A DNA stretch of 64,000 nt from Streptomyces flaveolus (GCF_014648815.1 NZ_BMRV01000012.1:124001-188000); one strand, 5' to 3'; positions 16,727 through 24,312 are shown, counted from the stretch's first letter. The notes: generated by a model not told the origin, from the sequence alone. Numbers and translations: made by a program.

Positions 16727-17482
16727 ATGAACCAGCACACCGACCAGCAGGCCCCGCCCTGGTACCTCGGCCGCCTCGCCGGCTTCGACCTGGAGACGAC
16801 CGGAGTCAGCCCCGAGCGGGACCGGATCGTCACCGCCTGCGTCGTCCAGTGCGGCGCCAGCCAGCCCGTCGCCTCCGCCACGTGGATGGCCGACCCCGGC
16901 GTGGAGATCCCCGAAGGCGCCGCCGCGGTCCACGGCATCACCACCGAGCGGGCCCGGAAGGAAGGCCGCCCGGCCGGCGAGGTCGTCGAGCAGATCGTCA
17001 CCGCGCTGACCGCGGTCGTCCTGTCCGGCATCCCGGTCGTCGCGATGAACGCCGCCTTCGACCTCACGATGCTCGACCGGGAGGCCCGCCGCCACGGCGT
17101 GCAGCCCCTCGCCGAGACCGTCGGCGGAGACCTGCGGGTCGTCGACCCGTTCGTCATCGACAAGCACGTGGACCAGTACCGGCGCGGGAAGCGGACGCTG
17201 ACCGACCTGTGCCGCCACTACCAGGTCCCCCTCGACGGTGCGCACGACGCCGCTGCGGACGCGCTCGCCGCGTGCCGGGTGGCGTGGCGGATCGCGTCCA
17301 CGCACGCCGAGATCGGTACCGCGTCGATCGATGACCTGCACGCCCAGCAGATCGGCTGGGCCCGCGAACAGGCAGAGAGCTTGGCGGACTACTTCCGCAA
17401 CACCCCCGGCAAGGAGCAGCGCGCCGCCACGGTACGCGGCGACTGGCCACTCATCCCGCACCAGCGAAAGGCCAGCCAGTGA
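16727..17482 (+). CDS. DnaQ-like DEDDh 3'-5' exonuclease
   Basis: Predicted proofreading-type exonuclease of 251 residues. Exo I is FDLETTGV (Asp20 and Glu22), Exo II contains AMNAAFDLTML, and Exo III is GAHDAAADALA with the catalytic His and Asp, giving the DEDDh pattern. ATG 16727 is preceded by AGGAG at 16718-16722; a longer reading from 16697 lacks a site. It overlaps the next gene. Probably acts in phage DNA replication or recombination. Confidence 0.88.
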   Translation: MNQHTDQQAPPWYLGRLAGFDLETTGVSPERDRIVTACVVQCGASQPVASATWMADPGVEIPEGAAAVHGITTERARKEGRPAGEVVEQIVTALTAVVLSGIPVVAMNAAFDLTMLDREARRHGVQPLAETVGGDLRVVDPFVIDKHVDQYRRGKRTLTDLCRHYQVPLDGAHDAAADALAACRVAWRIASTHAEIGTASIDDLHAQQIGWAREQAESLADYFRNTPGKEQRAATVRGDWPLIPHQRKASQ

Positions 17483-17976
17483 TGCAGCGTCGTGTGTCCC
17501 GAGCGAAGTACAACGAGGCCGTGAGCGCGGCCCTCGCCGAGCGGCGTCTGCGTCTCGACGCCGAGGAGGCCCTGGCCGGGAAGACCGCCCGCGAGACGGC
17601 CGCTGACCGGCTGACCGCGGACACGATCACCCGCCTGTCCGACGAGGCCGCCGCGCTCCGCGGGATCGTCGCCGCCCTGGTCCTCGGCTTCGAGGGGTCG
17701 GGCCGGTACGAGGACGCAACCGCGCTGCGCCGGCAACTCCTCGACGCGGGCCTGGACCTGACCACGGAGATCGGAAACCGGACGCCCGGCGCCCGCCCCG
17801 CCCGCCGCCAGTACACGCCGGCCGAGGCCGCGTTGCACGGCGACCTGCGCCGCACCCGGGAAGCGCTCGGCGCGATGGAGGCCACGTGCCTGCGCCTGCA
17901 GCAGGTCAACGAGGCGCAGGACGTCATGCTCCGCGAGGCCGCCGACCAAGCCCTGGCCACGGGGAGGGCGGCGTGA
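17479..17976 (+). CDS. coiled-coil hypothetical protein, 165 aa
   Basis: Mostly alpha-helical, with heptad-like stretches in SAALAERRLRLDAEEALAGK and at the C-terminus (GAMEATCLRLQQVNEAQD). Starts at GTG 17479 (overlapping the previous stop) or ATG 17482. No enzymatic motif. Function unknown. Confidence 0.6.
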   Translation: MMQRRVSRAKYNEAVSAALAERRLRLDAEEALAGKTARETAADRLTADTITRLSDEAAALRGIVAALVLGFEGSGRYEDATALRRQLLDAGLDLTTEIGNRTPGARPARRQYTPAEAALHGDLRRTREALGAMEATCLRLQQVNEAQDVMLREAADQALATGRAA

Positions 17977-18158
17977 GGTTCACCGCCCGGCACCTGTTCC
18001 GCGGCCTCGGCCGCCACCGCGCCGCCCGGATCCCGGGCCAGCTTGCCCGGCAGCGGTTCGTGCACTGCCCGGCCTGCGCGGCCACCACCACCGCCACCAT
18101 CCACGGCACCCTCGTCCGCTGCGCCGAGGGCCACCACGTCACCGGGGGGAACCAGTGA
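17973..18158 (+). CDS. zinc-ribbon-like microprotein
   Basis: A 61-residue basic protein with a CPAC motif followed 20 residues later by RCAEGHH, a likely Cys3His zinc site. GTG start in the previous stop, 4-base overlap with the next gene. A nucleic-acid role is plausible but unproven. Confidence 0.55.
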   Translation: MRFTARHLFRGLGRHRAARIPGQLARQRFVHCPACAATTTATIHGTLVRCAEGHHVTGGNQ

Positions 18159-18424
18159 CCAGCAGCAACCAGCGTCACGGCCACGTCAACACGTACAAGA
18201 GCGGCTGCCGCTGCGGCGCATGCCGGGAAGCGAACCGCCTGTACCAGGCCGCCGGGAACAAGCGGCGTGCCGCAGACCCGTCGCTCGCCGACCGTGCCGG
18301 ACACGGCCGCGCCAGCACGTACATCAACTACGCCTGCCGGTGCGACGCGTGCAAGGTCGCGAACTCGCAGCGGCTCCGCGAGCAGCGTGAGCGCCGCGCC
18401 CTCGCGAAGGGAGGCGCAGCGTGA
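18155..18424 (+). CDS. small protein with duplicated GCRC-x2-C zinc motif
   Basis: An 89-residue protein built from two copies of the same unit. The first is HGHVNTYKSGCRCGACREAN and the second is HGRASTYINYACRCDACK. Each contributes three Cys and a His, so each unit or the pair could bind zinc. The rest is Arg-rich. Related units occur widely in actinophage small proteins and one resembles the C-terminus of the WhiB fusion at 19790. Function unknown. Confidence 0.65.
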   Translation: MTSSNQRHGHVNTYKSGCRCGACREANRLYQAAGNKRRAADPSLADRAGHGRASTYINYACRCDACKVANSQRLREQRERRALAKGGAA

Positions 18425-18933
18425 GCGCCCCTACTCAGCCCGCCCCGGCCGCCACCACGGCGGCCGGGCCCCGGCCCGACCTCGAGTTCACCGTTCAGCA
18501 TCGGCCGGCCCCCCAGGGCAGCAAGCGGCACGTGGGCGGCGGCCGACTGCTCGAGCAGTCCAAGCGCGTTAAGCCCTGGCGCGATGCGGTGGACGCCGCC
18601 GCTCGAGCAGCGATGAACGCGCGCTGGCTCGAGGGCCGCGGTGAAGAGAGCCTCGACGGACCCCTGTCGCTCGAGGTCGTGTTCACCGTCCGCAAGCCCG
18701 CCTCCGCACCGAAGACCCGGATCACCTGGCCGACGACCAGGGACAGCGGGGACCTCGACAAGCTGCTCCGCTCCACCTTCGACGCCCTCACCACCGCCGG
18801 CGCGATCGCCGACGACTCGAGGATCGTCGAGGTGTCCGCGCGGAAGGTCCACCCGGGGGAGGGGCTCGACGCGCTCGAGACCCCGGGCGCCGTGATCCGA
18901 GTGTGGCGACTGCTCGAGGCGGTGGCCCAATGA
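18421..18933 (+). CDS. RusA-family Holliday junction resolvase
   Basis: Resolves branched recombination or replication intermediates. 170 residues; the RusA core has the N-terminal strand LEFTVQHRPAPQGSKRH and the catalytic motif TTRDSGDLDKLLRSTFDALT, with its Asp pair and Lys, followed by DDSRIVEVSARKV. GTG 18421 overlaps the previous stop; the stop overlaps the next ATG. Codon use is odd: the hexamer CTCGAG occurs eight times in this gene, including rare CGA and AGG Arg codons. Confidence 0.88.
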   Translation: MSAPTQPAPAATTAAGPRPDLEFTVQHRPAPQGSKRHVGGGRLLEQSKRVKPWRDAVDAAARAAMNARWLEGRGEESLDGPLSLEVVFTVRKPASAPKTRITWPTTRDSGDLDKLLRSTFDALTTAGAIADDSRIVEVSARKVHPGEGLDALETPGAVIRVWRLLEAVAQ

Positions 18934-19793
18934 CCGTCCGCGCTGACGTCGCCGAACTCCTCCACGCCGGATACGGGGACCGCACCATAGCCCGCCAGGT
19001 CGGCGTGAGCATCGGCAGCGTCACCCGCGCCCGCGCCACCCTCAACCTGCCCAAGGCCCGCGGCGGCATCAAGGGCGCCGGCACGCCGGAAGACCTGTTC
19101 TGGCGGCGCGTGAAGCCCGTCGACGGCGGCCACCTCGAATGGGACGGTCACCGCAACGGCAAGGGCACCCCGATCGTCCACTGGAAACGCGACAACTACA
19201 GCGCCTACCGGCTCGCGTTCCGCATCCGGCACGGCCACGAACCCGAGGGCTACGCCTTCGTCACCTGCGATCACAACGGGTGCGTCGCCCCGGGCCACAT
19301 CGGGGACTCCGCCGTAACCGCCCGCCCCGCCCACCACCGGAGCGCCGTCGGCCGGAAGCCGAACGGCACCCGCGAAGAGATCGTCGCCCTCCTCAAGGAG
19401 GGCCTGTCCGATAAACAGATCGCGAAGCGCCTGCGCACCAACCCGAAGCGGATCGCGACGATCCGCGCCGAGGAGCAGGTGCCCGCTGTCGTCGCTGTGC
19501 CGCTGACGTTCGCGGAGCGGTGGGCGATGTACACGGAGCCGGTCGACGGCGGGCATCTGCGCTGGACGGGCCGCTTCCGAGACGACGCGCCGGCCGTGAC
19601 CGACGACGGCCGCACGATCAGCGTCCGCCGTGCCGCGTTCGAGCGGCTGCACGGGCGCCCGCCGGTGGGCCCGGCGACGCCGGGGTGTGGCTACGGGCCG
19701 TGTGTACGGCCGGAGCACCTCGAGGACCGGACCATCCGGCAGCGCACCAACTCCCTGTACGACGCGATCTTCGGAACCGGAGCAGCAGCATGA
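18930..19793 (+). CDS. tandem HTH plus degenerate His-Me-finger (HNH_3-like) protein
   Basis: A 287-residue protein made of two similar halves. Each half has an HTH (IARQVGVSIGSVTRA near 20; DKQIAKRLRTNPKRIATI near 165) and a module beginning DGGHL-x-W, with an Arg-Leu/Ala-Phe core and ending C-x4-CV-x-P-x-H. That ending resembles the C-x4-CVNP-x-H signature of phage HNH_3 nucleases, but the catalytic Asn is Ala or Arg and the upstream His is missing in both. It is therefore probably a DNA-binding relic, not an active nuclease. ATG 18930 is inside the previous stop. Confidence 0.7.
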   Translation: MTVRADVAELLHAGYGDRTIARQVGVSIGSVTRARATLNLPKARGGIKGAGTPEDLFWRRVKPVDGGHLEWDGHRNGKGTPIVHWKRDNYSAYRLAFRIRHGHEPEGYAFVTCDHNGCVAPGHIGDSAVTARPAHHRSAVGRKPNGTREEIVALLKEGLSDKQIAKRLRTNPKRIATIRAEEQVPAVVAVPLTFAERWAMYTEPVDGGHLRWTGRFRDDAPAVTDDGRTISVRRAAFERLHGRPPVGPATPGCGYGPCVRPEHLEDRTIRQRTNSLYDAIFGTGAAA

Positions 19794-20551
19794 ACACCTA
19801 CACCGGCGGAACCCCGCGCGCCGAGGACTGGCGCGACTCGGCAGCCTGCACCGACCAGGACCCCGAACTGTTCTTCCCGAACGGCACCGAGGGCGGCTGG
19901 AAGACCGTCACCCACGACGCCAAGGCCATCTGCGCCCGCTGCCCCGTCGCCTCGGACTGCCTGACGTTCGCCCTCAACGAGAACATCGACTACGGCATCT
20001 TCGGCGGCCTCACCGACAACGAGCGCCGCAAGCTGAAGCGGCGCGCCACGACCACGCTGACGGCTGCGGACGTCAACGAGGTCCGCCGCCCGGCCACGTT
20101 GGAGGAGGCGTTCGAGAGGAACGCCGAACTCTACGGCGACGGGCACCGGCGGTGGACCGGGCCGAAGCAGCTGTTCTTCGCGGGCGTCTACTACACGCCG
20201 CGCCGGACAGCGTTCCTCATCGGCTACGACCGGCCCGCGCACGGCCAGGTCCACCCGACGTGCGGGTTCGCGGAGTGCGTGCAGCCCGCGCACATGGAGG
20301 ACGCGAAAGGCCGGGACGCCCGGAAGCGCGCCGCGAAGCGGGAGGCCGAGCAGCAGGCCGCTGCGGAGCGGGCGACCGAACGGCACGTCGCGCAGGCCGC
20401 GGTGAAGCGCGAGCCGGCCAAGTGCGGCACGAACTCCGGCTACGGCCGCCACCTGCGCGAGAAGACGGAGATCTGCGCACCGTGCCGCCAGGCGCACGCG
20501 GACGCCGACGCCCGCCTTCGCCGCACCGGCACGTCAGTGGCCGCGGCATGA
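19790..20551 (+). CDS. WhiB-like [4Fe-4S] protein fused to a degenerate His-Me-finger module
   Basis: A 253-residue protein. Residues 1-85 form a WhiB domain: RDSAACTD, then ICARCPVASDC supply the four cluster Cys, and GIFGGLTDNERRKLKRR is the WhiB glycine turn with basic helix. Residues about 105-165 repeat the DGHRRWTG...CVQPAH module of the preceding gene, here with the upstream His retained (QVHPTC) but the Asn replaced by Gln. The C-terminal 60 residues carry CGTNSGYGRHLREKTEICAP, another zinc-type unit. Phage WhiB proteins can modulate host WhiB regulators; the fusion is unusual. Confidence 0.78.
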   Translation: MNTYTGGTPRAEDWRDSAACTDQDPELFFPNGTEGGWKTVTHDAKAICARCPVASDCLTFALNENIDYGIFGGLTDNERRKLKRRATTTLTAADVNEVRRPATLEEAFERNAELYGDGHRRWTGPKQLFFAGVYYTPRRTAFLIGYDRPAHGQVHPTCGFAECVQPAHMEDAKGRDARKRAAKREAEQQAAAERATERHVAQAAVKREPAKCGTNSGYGRHLREKTEICAPCRQAHADADARLRRTGTSVAAA

Positions 20552-20781
20552 CCGCCGGCGACGGGCTCGTCTGCGACATCCCCGCACCGCACGACGGGCC
20601 CGTCCGCCCTTACCCCTGCGGGCCCCGCTGCTCGACGCACTCCCCGTGGCGGGCGAAGGGGTTGCCCGAACCACCGGCCGGGCCGGGCGCCCCACGGGAC
20701 TGGGCCCCCGAGCCGGCCTACCGCGAGGCCACGGACCGGGATCGGCGGCACCTCGCCGTCGTATCGGACCCGCCCGACTGA
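20548..20781 (+). CDS. hypothetical protein, 77 aa
   Basis: Last gene of the first early operon. Pro-rich, with a Cys/His-containing N-terminal part (VCDIPAPHDGPVRPYPCGPR). ATG 20548 is inside the previous stop. Its end is followed after 12 bases by a hairpin terminator. Function unknown. Confidence 0.55.
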   Translation: MTAGDGLVCDIPAPHDGPVRPYPCGPRCSTHSPWRAKGLPEPPAGPGAPRDWAPEPAYREATDRDRRHLAVVSDPPD

Positions 20782-20793
20782 CCGCACGACGAA

Positions 20794-20817
20794 GCCCCGC
20801 ACCACACGGTGCGGGGC
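20794..20817. terminator. intrinsic terminator between convergent genes
   Basis: A perfect 10-bp stem (20794-20803 and 20808-20817) with loop ACAC, between the rightward early operon and the leftward gene at 20846-21058. Confidence 0.8.
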
Positions 20818-20845
20818 CCGGAGAAGAGAGGAGGAGGGTATGCGA

Positions 20846-21058
20846 TCAGAGGATGTCGCCGTCAGCAGGTTCGTCGCTGAGGTGCTTCAGCCGGCGCTCC
20901 ACGGCCTGCTTCTTGCGCCAAGCGTTGACGCGGGCGTGCGCATGCCGACGCAGGTCGTCGGCCCGCGACGTGCCCTCGGCCTCGCACAGCTCCCCGTATG
21001 CAGCCCAGGTCGCGTCGTCGATACGGACCATGCGGCCGGGGGTTCCCTTCGTCGTCAT
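20846..21058 (-). CDS. ribbon-helix-helix-like small regulator
   Basis: A 70-residue protein. The N-terminal GRMVRIDDATWAAYGELCEA fits the strand-helix pattern of CopG/Arc-type repressors, followed by a second helix with many Arg. It is transcribed against the early operons from the same 180-bp gap that holds the promoter of the replication operon, so it could regulate that promoter. The target is inferred from position only. Confidence 0.65.
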   Translation of the reverse strand: MTTKGTPGRMVRIDDATWAAYGELCEAEGTSRADDLRRHAHARVNAWRKKQAVERRLKHLSDEPADGDIL

Positions 21059-21124
21059 GCCGACAGGGTAGCTGACCTCTCACCCGCAACACACCCCCAC
21101 CGGCCAGCCTGTATGTCGAATGTA

Positions 21125-21155
21125 TTGCGGGTGACTATACACCCTGGGGTAGAAT
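21125..21155 (+). promoter_or_regulatory. promoter of the replication operon
   Basis: TTGCGG (21125-21130), 19 bases, TAGAAT (21150-21155) in an AT-richer gap. It predicts a leader of about 80 bases before the gene at 21245. The -10 box is nearly ideal; the -35 spacing is slightly long. Confidence 0.55.
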
Positions 21156-21244
21156 CACGGACAGGTAAGGCGCTCGAACAGCCGCCCTGAACAGGGGCGT
21201 TACTCGGCATGTCCTGACCAGCACGAACACGAAATGAGACCTCC

Positions 21245-22039
21245 GTGAGCTTCAAGGTCACCAACTGGGTGTGGGCCCGGTCCGAGTCCCGCAACGGGGC
21301 CCGGCTCGTCATGCTCGCGCTGGCTGACCGGGCCGACGACAACGGCTTCTGCTGGCCGTCCATCGATGACCTCGCCGAGCGCACGAAGCTCAGCCCCCGC
21401 GCCGTCCAGAAGGCCATCGCTGTACTCGCCGAGCTGGGGGAGCTGGACGTCGAGAACGGCGGCGGCCGGCACCGCTCGAACCGGTACCGCATCGTTCCGA
21501 AACCCCGCACATCTGACGGGGTTACTGACCAGGAACCCCGCACAAACGACGGGGTATCGACCGAAGAAACCCCGCACTTTGCGCCCGAAACCCCGAACTT
21601 TGAAGCAGAAACCCCGAACTTTGAGACCGGAAACCCCGTCCAAAGTTCACCCGAACCTGTCATAGAACCAACAGAGAACCGTCAGGAGAACCTCCCCGCA
21701 CGCCGCACCAACCGCGGCCCCGCCGACGAACTCCTCGACGAGTGGTGGGAGCAGTACGGCCGACGCACCGCCCAGGCGAAGCGCACCATCCGCCAGGCCA
21801 TCGCCGACGCCCTCACCAACGGCATCGACCCCACCGAACTGCGCGCCGCCCTGGCCCGCCTTGGCGAGAACAGCAAGCCCGTCACCGGCGGCACCCTCCA
21901 GTTCGCCTTCGCCGAACTCCGCAAGCCGACCGGCGCCGACGTCATCCCCTTCGCCGCCCGCCAACAACAGGCAACCGACGACCTCTTCGACCGCGCCATG
22001 GCCCGCGCACAGGCCCGCATGCAGCAGGAGACCTCATGA
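21245..22039 (+). CDS. replication initiator-like winged-helix protein with origin repeats in its gene
   Basis: A 264-residue protein. Residues 1-85 form a winged helix of the phage replisome-organiser type (ADDNGFCWPSIDDLAERTKL, then LSPRAVQKAIAVLAELGEL). A low-complexity linker (about 88-140) is repetitive and coincides with a DNA repeat array. The C-terminal half, from about 155, is helical and Arg-rich like a DnaD/DnaT partner-binding region. GTG 21245 is the first start after the promoter; the ribosome-binding site is weak. Role inferred: binds its own iterons and loads host helicase. It is the first gene of the second early operon. Confidence 0.72.
   Translation: MSFKVTNWVWARSESRNGARLVMLALADRADDNGFCWPSIDDLAERTKLSPRAVQKAIAVLAELGELDVENGGGRHRSNRYRIVPKPRTSDGVTDQEPRTNDGVSTEETPHFAPETPNFEAETPNFETGNPVQSSPEPVIEPTENRQENLPARRTNRGPADELLDEWWEQYGRRTAQAKRTIRQAIADALTNGIDPTELRAALARLGENSKPVTGGTLQFAFAELRKPTGADVIPFAARQQQATDDLFDRAMARAQARMQQETS
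21499..21648 (+). repeat. iteron array, candidate phage replication origin
   Basis: Six direct copies of AACCCCG start at 21501, 21534, 21568, 21589, 21610 and 21632. The last spacings are 21, 21 and 22 bases (two helical turns) and the first two about 33 (three turns). Copies 3-5 extend to GAAACCCCGMACTTTG. Two inverted copies (CGGGGT) lie at about 21517 and 21550. An AT-richer stretch follows at 21656-21690. The array lies inside the initiator-like gene, as in lambda O. Confidence 0.6.
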
Positions 22040-22659
22040 CCCCCGACGAAACCGTGATCCTCGCCCGCTACGTCCGCGCCCTCTGCCCCCAGCAGAAGTT
22101 CGACGAGTACACCCCCGACGCCTGGCACGACATCCTCTGCGACTACCAACTCGCCGACGCCCGCCAGGCCGCCGCCCAAGTCGCCCGCCGCCAGCCGTTC
22201 GTCGCCCCCGCCGAGATCGCCGACGAGATCAGCAAGATCCGGGCCAGCCGCACCCACGACTTCGTGTACGAACCCCCGCCCGGCGACTCCGACCCCGACT
22301 ACCTCGCCCGGCTCCGCGGCCAGCTCGCCGCCACCGGCGACGGCCAGCGCCCCCCGGTCCTCGCGAAGGAACTGCCGCGCCGCCCGGTCGCCGCCCTGGT
22401 GGCCAGCCTCGCCGACTCCCTCCCGGAAGTCCCCGCGACCGACGTGGCCAAGGTCCGCCGGCCCGGCCCGCTCGGACACGAGTGCCCCACCTGCCGCGCC
22501 GCGATCGGCCGGCCGTGCCGCATCGGCGGCACCGGCAAGGAGCGGGCCCCGCACGAAGCCCGCGAAGCCGCCGCCCACGGCCGCCACCACGACCCCGACA
22601 CCGAAGAGCAGCGCCGCCGCCAGGCCGCCGCCACCCGCACCCAGGAGACCGCCTCGTGA
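22036..22659 (+). CDS. replication-operon protein with zinc finger, 207 aa
   Basis: The N-terminal part (TVILARYVRALCPQQKFDE) to about residue 75 is helical and fits a helicase-loader-like accessory role often found after phage initiators. A zinc-finger motif CPTCRAAIGRPCRIGG followed by His and Arg residues lies near 155-180, and the C-terminus is Arg/His-rich. The same finger type occurs twice in the protein at 24671. ATG 22036 overlaps the previous stop. The specific function is not known. Confidence 0.65.
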   Translation: MTPDETVILARYVRALCPQQKFDEYTPDAWHDILCDYQLADARQAAAQVARRQPFVAPAEIADEISKIRASRTHDFVYEPPPGDSDPDYLARLRGQLAATGDGQRPPVLAKELPRRPVAALVASLADSLPEVPATDVAKVRRPGPLGHECPTCRAAIGRPCRIGGTGKERAPHEAREAAAHGRHHDPDTEEQRRRQAAATRTQETAS

Positions 22660-23078
22660 AGATCTCGCTCTGCAAGCACCGCTTCCCGCTCATCGCCCCC
22701 GGCGGATCGCTCTTCCACCCCGGCGACTGCACCCGCTGCGGTGCGACGTGGGCCGACGTCCAGGCCGAACTCGACCGACAGGCCAACGCCCTCCGCCTCG
22801 GCACCGCCCACCGTGCCCCGTGCGCCGGCTGCGGCCACACCCGCATGGTCTTCCGCTACCAGCGCGAACAGCAGCCCTGGGACGAGCAGGAGCCGCCCGT
22901 CATCTGGCTCTGCGTCCGCGACTGGTCCCGCGCCCGCGAGACCGAAGAGGCCACTGGCTTCATCGACTTCAACGACCTCTTCGACCGCGGCACAGACGAG
23001 CAACTCGCCGCCGGACTCCGAGGCGCCCTCGTCCAGCCCGCCGCCGCCCACCACACCACCCAGGAGACCACCGCATGA
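22656..23078 (+). CDS. two-zinc-site hypothetical protein, 140 aa
   Basis: Two Cys pairs, CTRCGATW near 27 and CAGCGHTRM near 58, suggest a zinc ribbon. An acidic/aromatic C-terminal half follows. GTG start in the previous stop; coupled to the ATP-PPase gene. Function unknown. Confidence 0.6.
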   Translation: MKISLCKHRFPLIAPGGSLFHPGDCTRCGATWADVQAELDRQANALRLGTAHRAPCAGCGHTRMVFRYQREQQPWDEQEPPVIWLCVRDWSRARETEEATGFIDFNDLFDRGTDEQLAAGLRGALVQPAAAHHTTQETTA

Positions 23079-24001
23079 CCAGCCAGCCCGCCTTCCGCCG
23101 CCTCCTGTCTCTCGGCGCGGGTGTCCAGTCCTCCACCCTGCTGCTCCTCGCCGCGGAGGGGCGCCTCCCCGACCTGGACGGCGCAATCTTCGCCGACACC
23201 GGCTGGGAACCCGCCGCCGTGTACACCCACCTCGACCGACTGGAGCGCGAAGTCGCCGAGCCTGCCGGCATCCCGATCTACCGCGTCTCCGCCGGCAACA
23301 TCCGCAACGACGCCCTCGACCCCAAGCACAAGTTCGTGTCCCTTCCGACGTTCACCATCAACGCCGACGGCTCCTGGGGTATGGGCCGCCGACAGTGCAC
23401 CAAGGAGTACAAGCTGGTCGAGATCAAGCGGAAGGTCCGCCGCATCCTCGGCTACCCGCACCCCACGCCCGTCCCGCGCGGCGTCTACGCCGAACAGTGG
23501 ATCGGCATCAGCCGCGACGAGATCGGCCGCGCCAAGGACTCCGGCATCCAGTACCTCAAGAGCATCTTCCCGCTCCTCGACCTGGACAGCGCAGCCGACG
23601 GCCGCCCCGGCTGGACCCGCACCGACTGCATGCGCTACCTCCGCTCCCGCGGCTTCAAGTCCACCCCCAAGAGTGCCTGCATCGGTTGCCCCTTCCATGG
23701 CAACAAGCAGTGGCGGGAGATGCGCGACAACCAGCCGGCCGAGTGGGCGGATGCCGTCGCCTTCGACTACGCGCTGCGCGCCGTGCCGCGCGAGGACGGC
23801 ATCCGCGAGTACCTGCACGTGTCCCGACTGCCGCTCGATCAGGCACCCATTGATCGGGTCAGCTCGCACGAGCAGAAGCTCCGGCAGACCACGGTCTTCG
23901 ACCAAGTGGCCGACGCGCTGCTGGAGCAGGGCGACCCGGACGGCTGCTCCCCGTGGTCCTGCCGCTCCGGCCAGCCCGTCACCGCGGAGGCCGGCCAATG
24001 A
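23075..24001 (+). CDS. PAPS-reductase-like ATP pyrophosphatase family protein
   Basis: A 308-residue adenine-nucleotide alpha-hydrolase. The PP-loop SLGAGVQSST lies at residues 12-21. The family's Asp motif is AIFADTGWEP, and conserved Cys occur in GRRQCTKEYK, RTDCMRY and SACIGCPFHGNKQW. Relatives in phages are annotated as phosphoadenosine phosphosulfate reductases, but sulfate reduction is unlikely here because no other sulfur genes are present. A role in nucleic-acid modification or sulfur transfer is a hypothesis. It is in the replication operon with 4-base overlaps. Confidence 0.8.
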   Translation: MTSQPAFRRLLSLGAGVQSSTLLLLAAEGRLPDLDGAIFADTGWEPAAVYTHLDRLEREVAEPAGIPIYRVSAGNIRNDALDPKHKFVSLPTFTINADGSWGMGRRQCTKEYKLVEIKRKVRRILGYPHPTPVPRGVYAEQWIGISRDEIGRAKDSGIQYLKSIFPLLDLDSAADGRPGWTRTDCMRYLRSRGFKSTPKSACIGCPFHGNKQWREMRDNQPAEWADAVAFDYALRAVPREDGIREYLHVSRLPLDQAPIDRVSSHEQKLRQTTVFDQVADALLEQGDPDGCSPWSCRSGQPVTAEAGQ

Positions 24002-24312
24002 CCGTACAGCCCGCCCTCGACGGCACCATCCCCGACCCCGAGCGCGCCGAGGACTTCGAGACGTGGGTCGACCGCGTCCGCCCCGCCTTCACCGCCGCCG
24101 CAGCCTCCGGCCGGGAGTTCGCCTCCTGGCACATCAAGGTCGCCGAGAAGCTGCCCGAGCCCCCCAACCCCAAGGCGATGTGGGGCCAACTCCTCCACCG
24201 CCTCCACGACGAGGGACTCATAGAGCCCGCCTCCTGGACCACCACCCGCGACGGCAGCGGAGTCCGAACTTGGCGCGGCACCCGCGCCGCACGACGGGGG
24301 AGGGCCGCCTGA
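23998..24312 (+). CDS. small helical protein with winged-helix-like segment, 104 aa
   Basis: The segment EFASWHIKVAEKLPEPPNPK then MWGQLLHRLHDEGLIEPASW resembles a winged-helix fold, followed by a basic tail. ATG 23998 lies in the previous stop and its own stop overlaps the HNH start (TGATG). DNA binding is likely but no family is named. Confidence 0.6.
   Translation: MTVQPALDGTIPDPERAEDFETWVDRVRPAFTAAAASGREFASWHIKVAEKLPEPPNPKAMWGQLLHRLHDEGLIEPASWTTTRDGSGVRTWRGTRAARRGRAA

Noticed and set aside
21499-21648. CRISPR-like array
   Set aside because: The repeats are only 7-16 bases and spacers 5-27 bases, they are inside a coding gene, and there are no cas genes.
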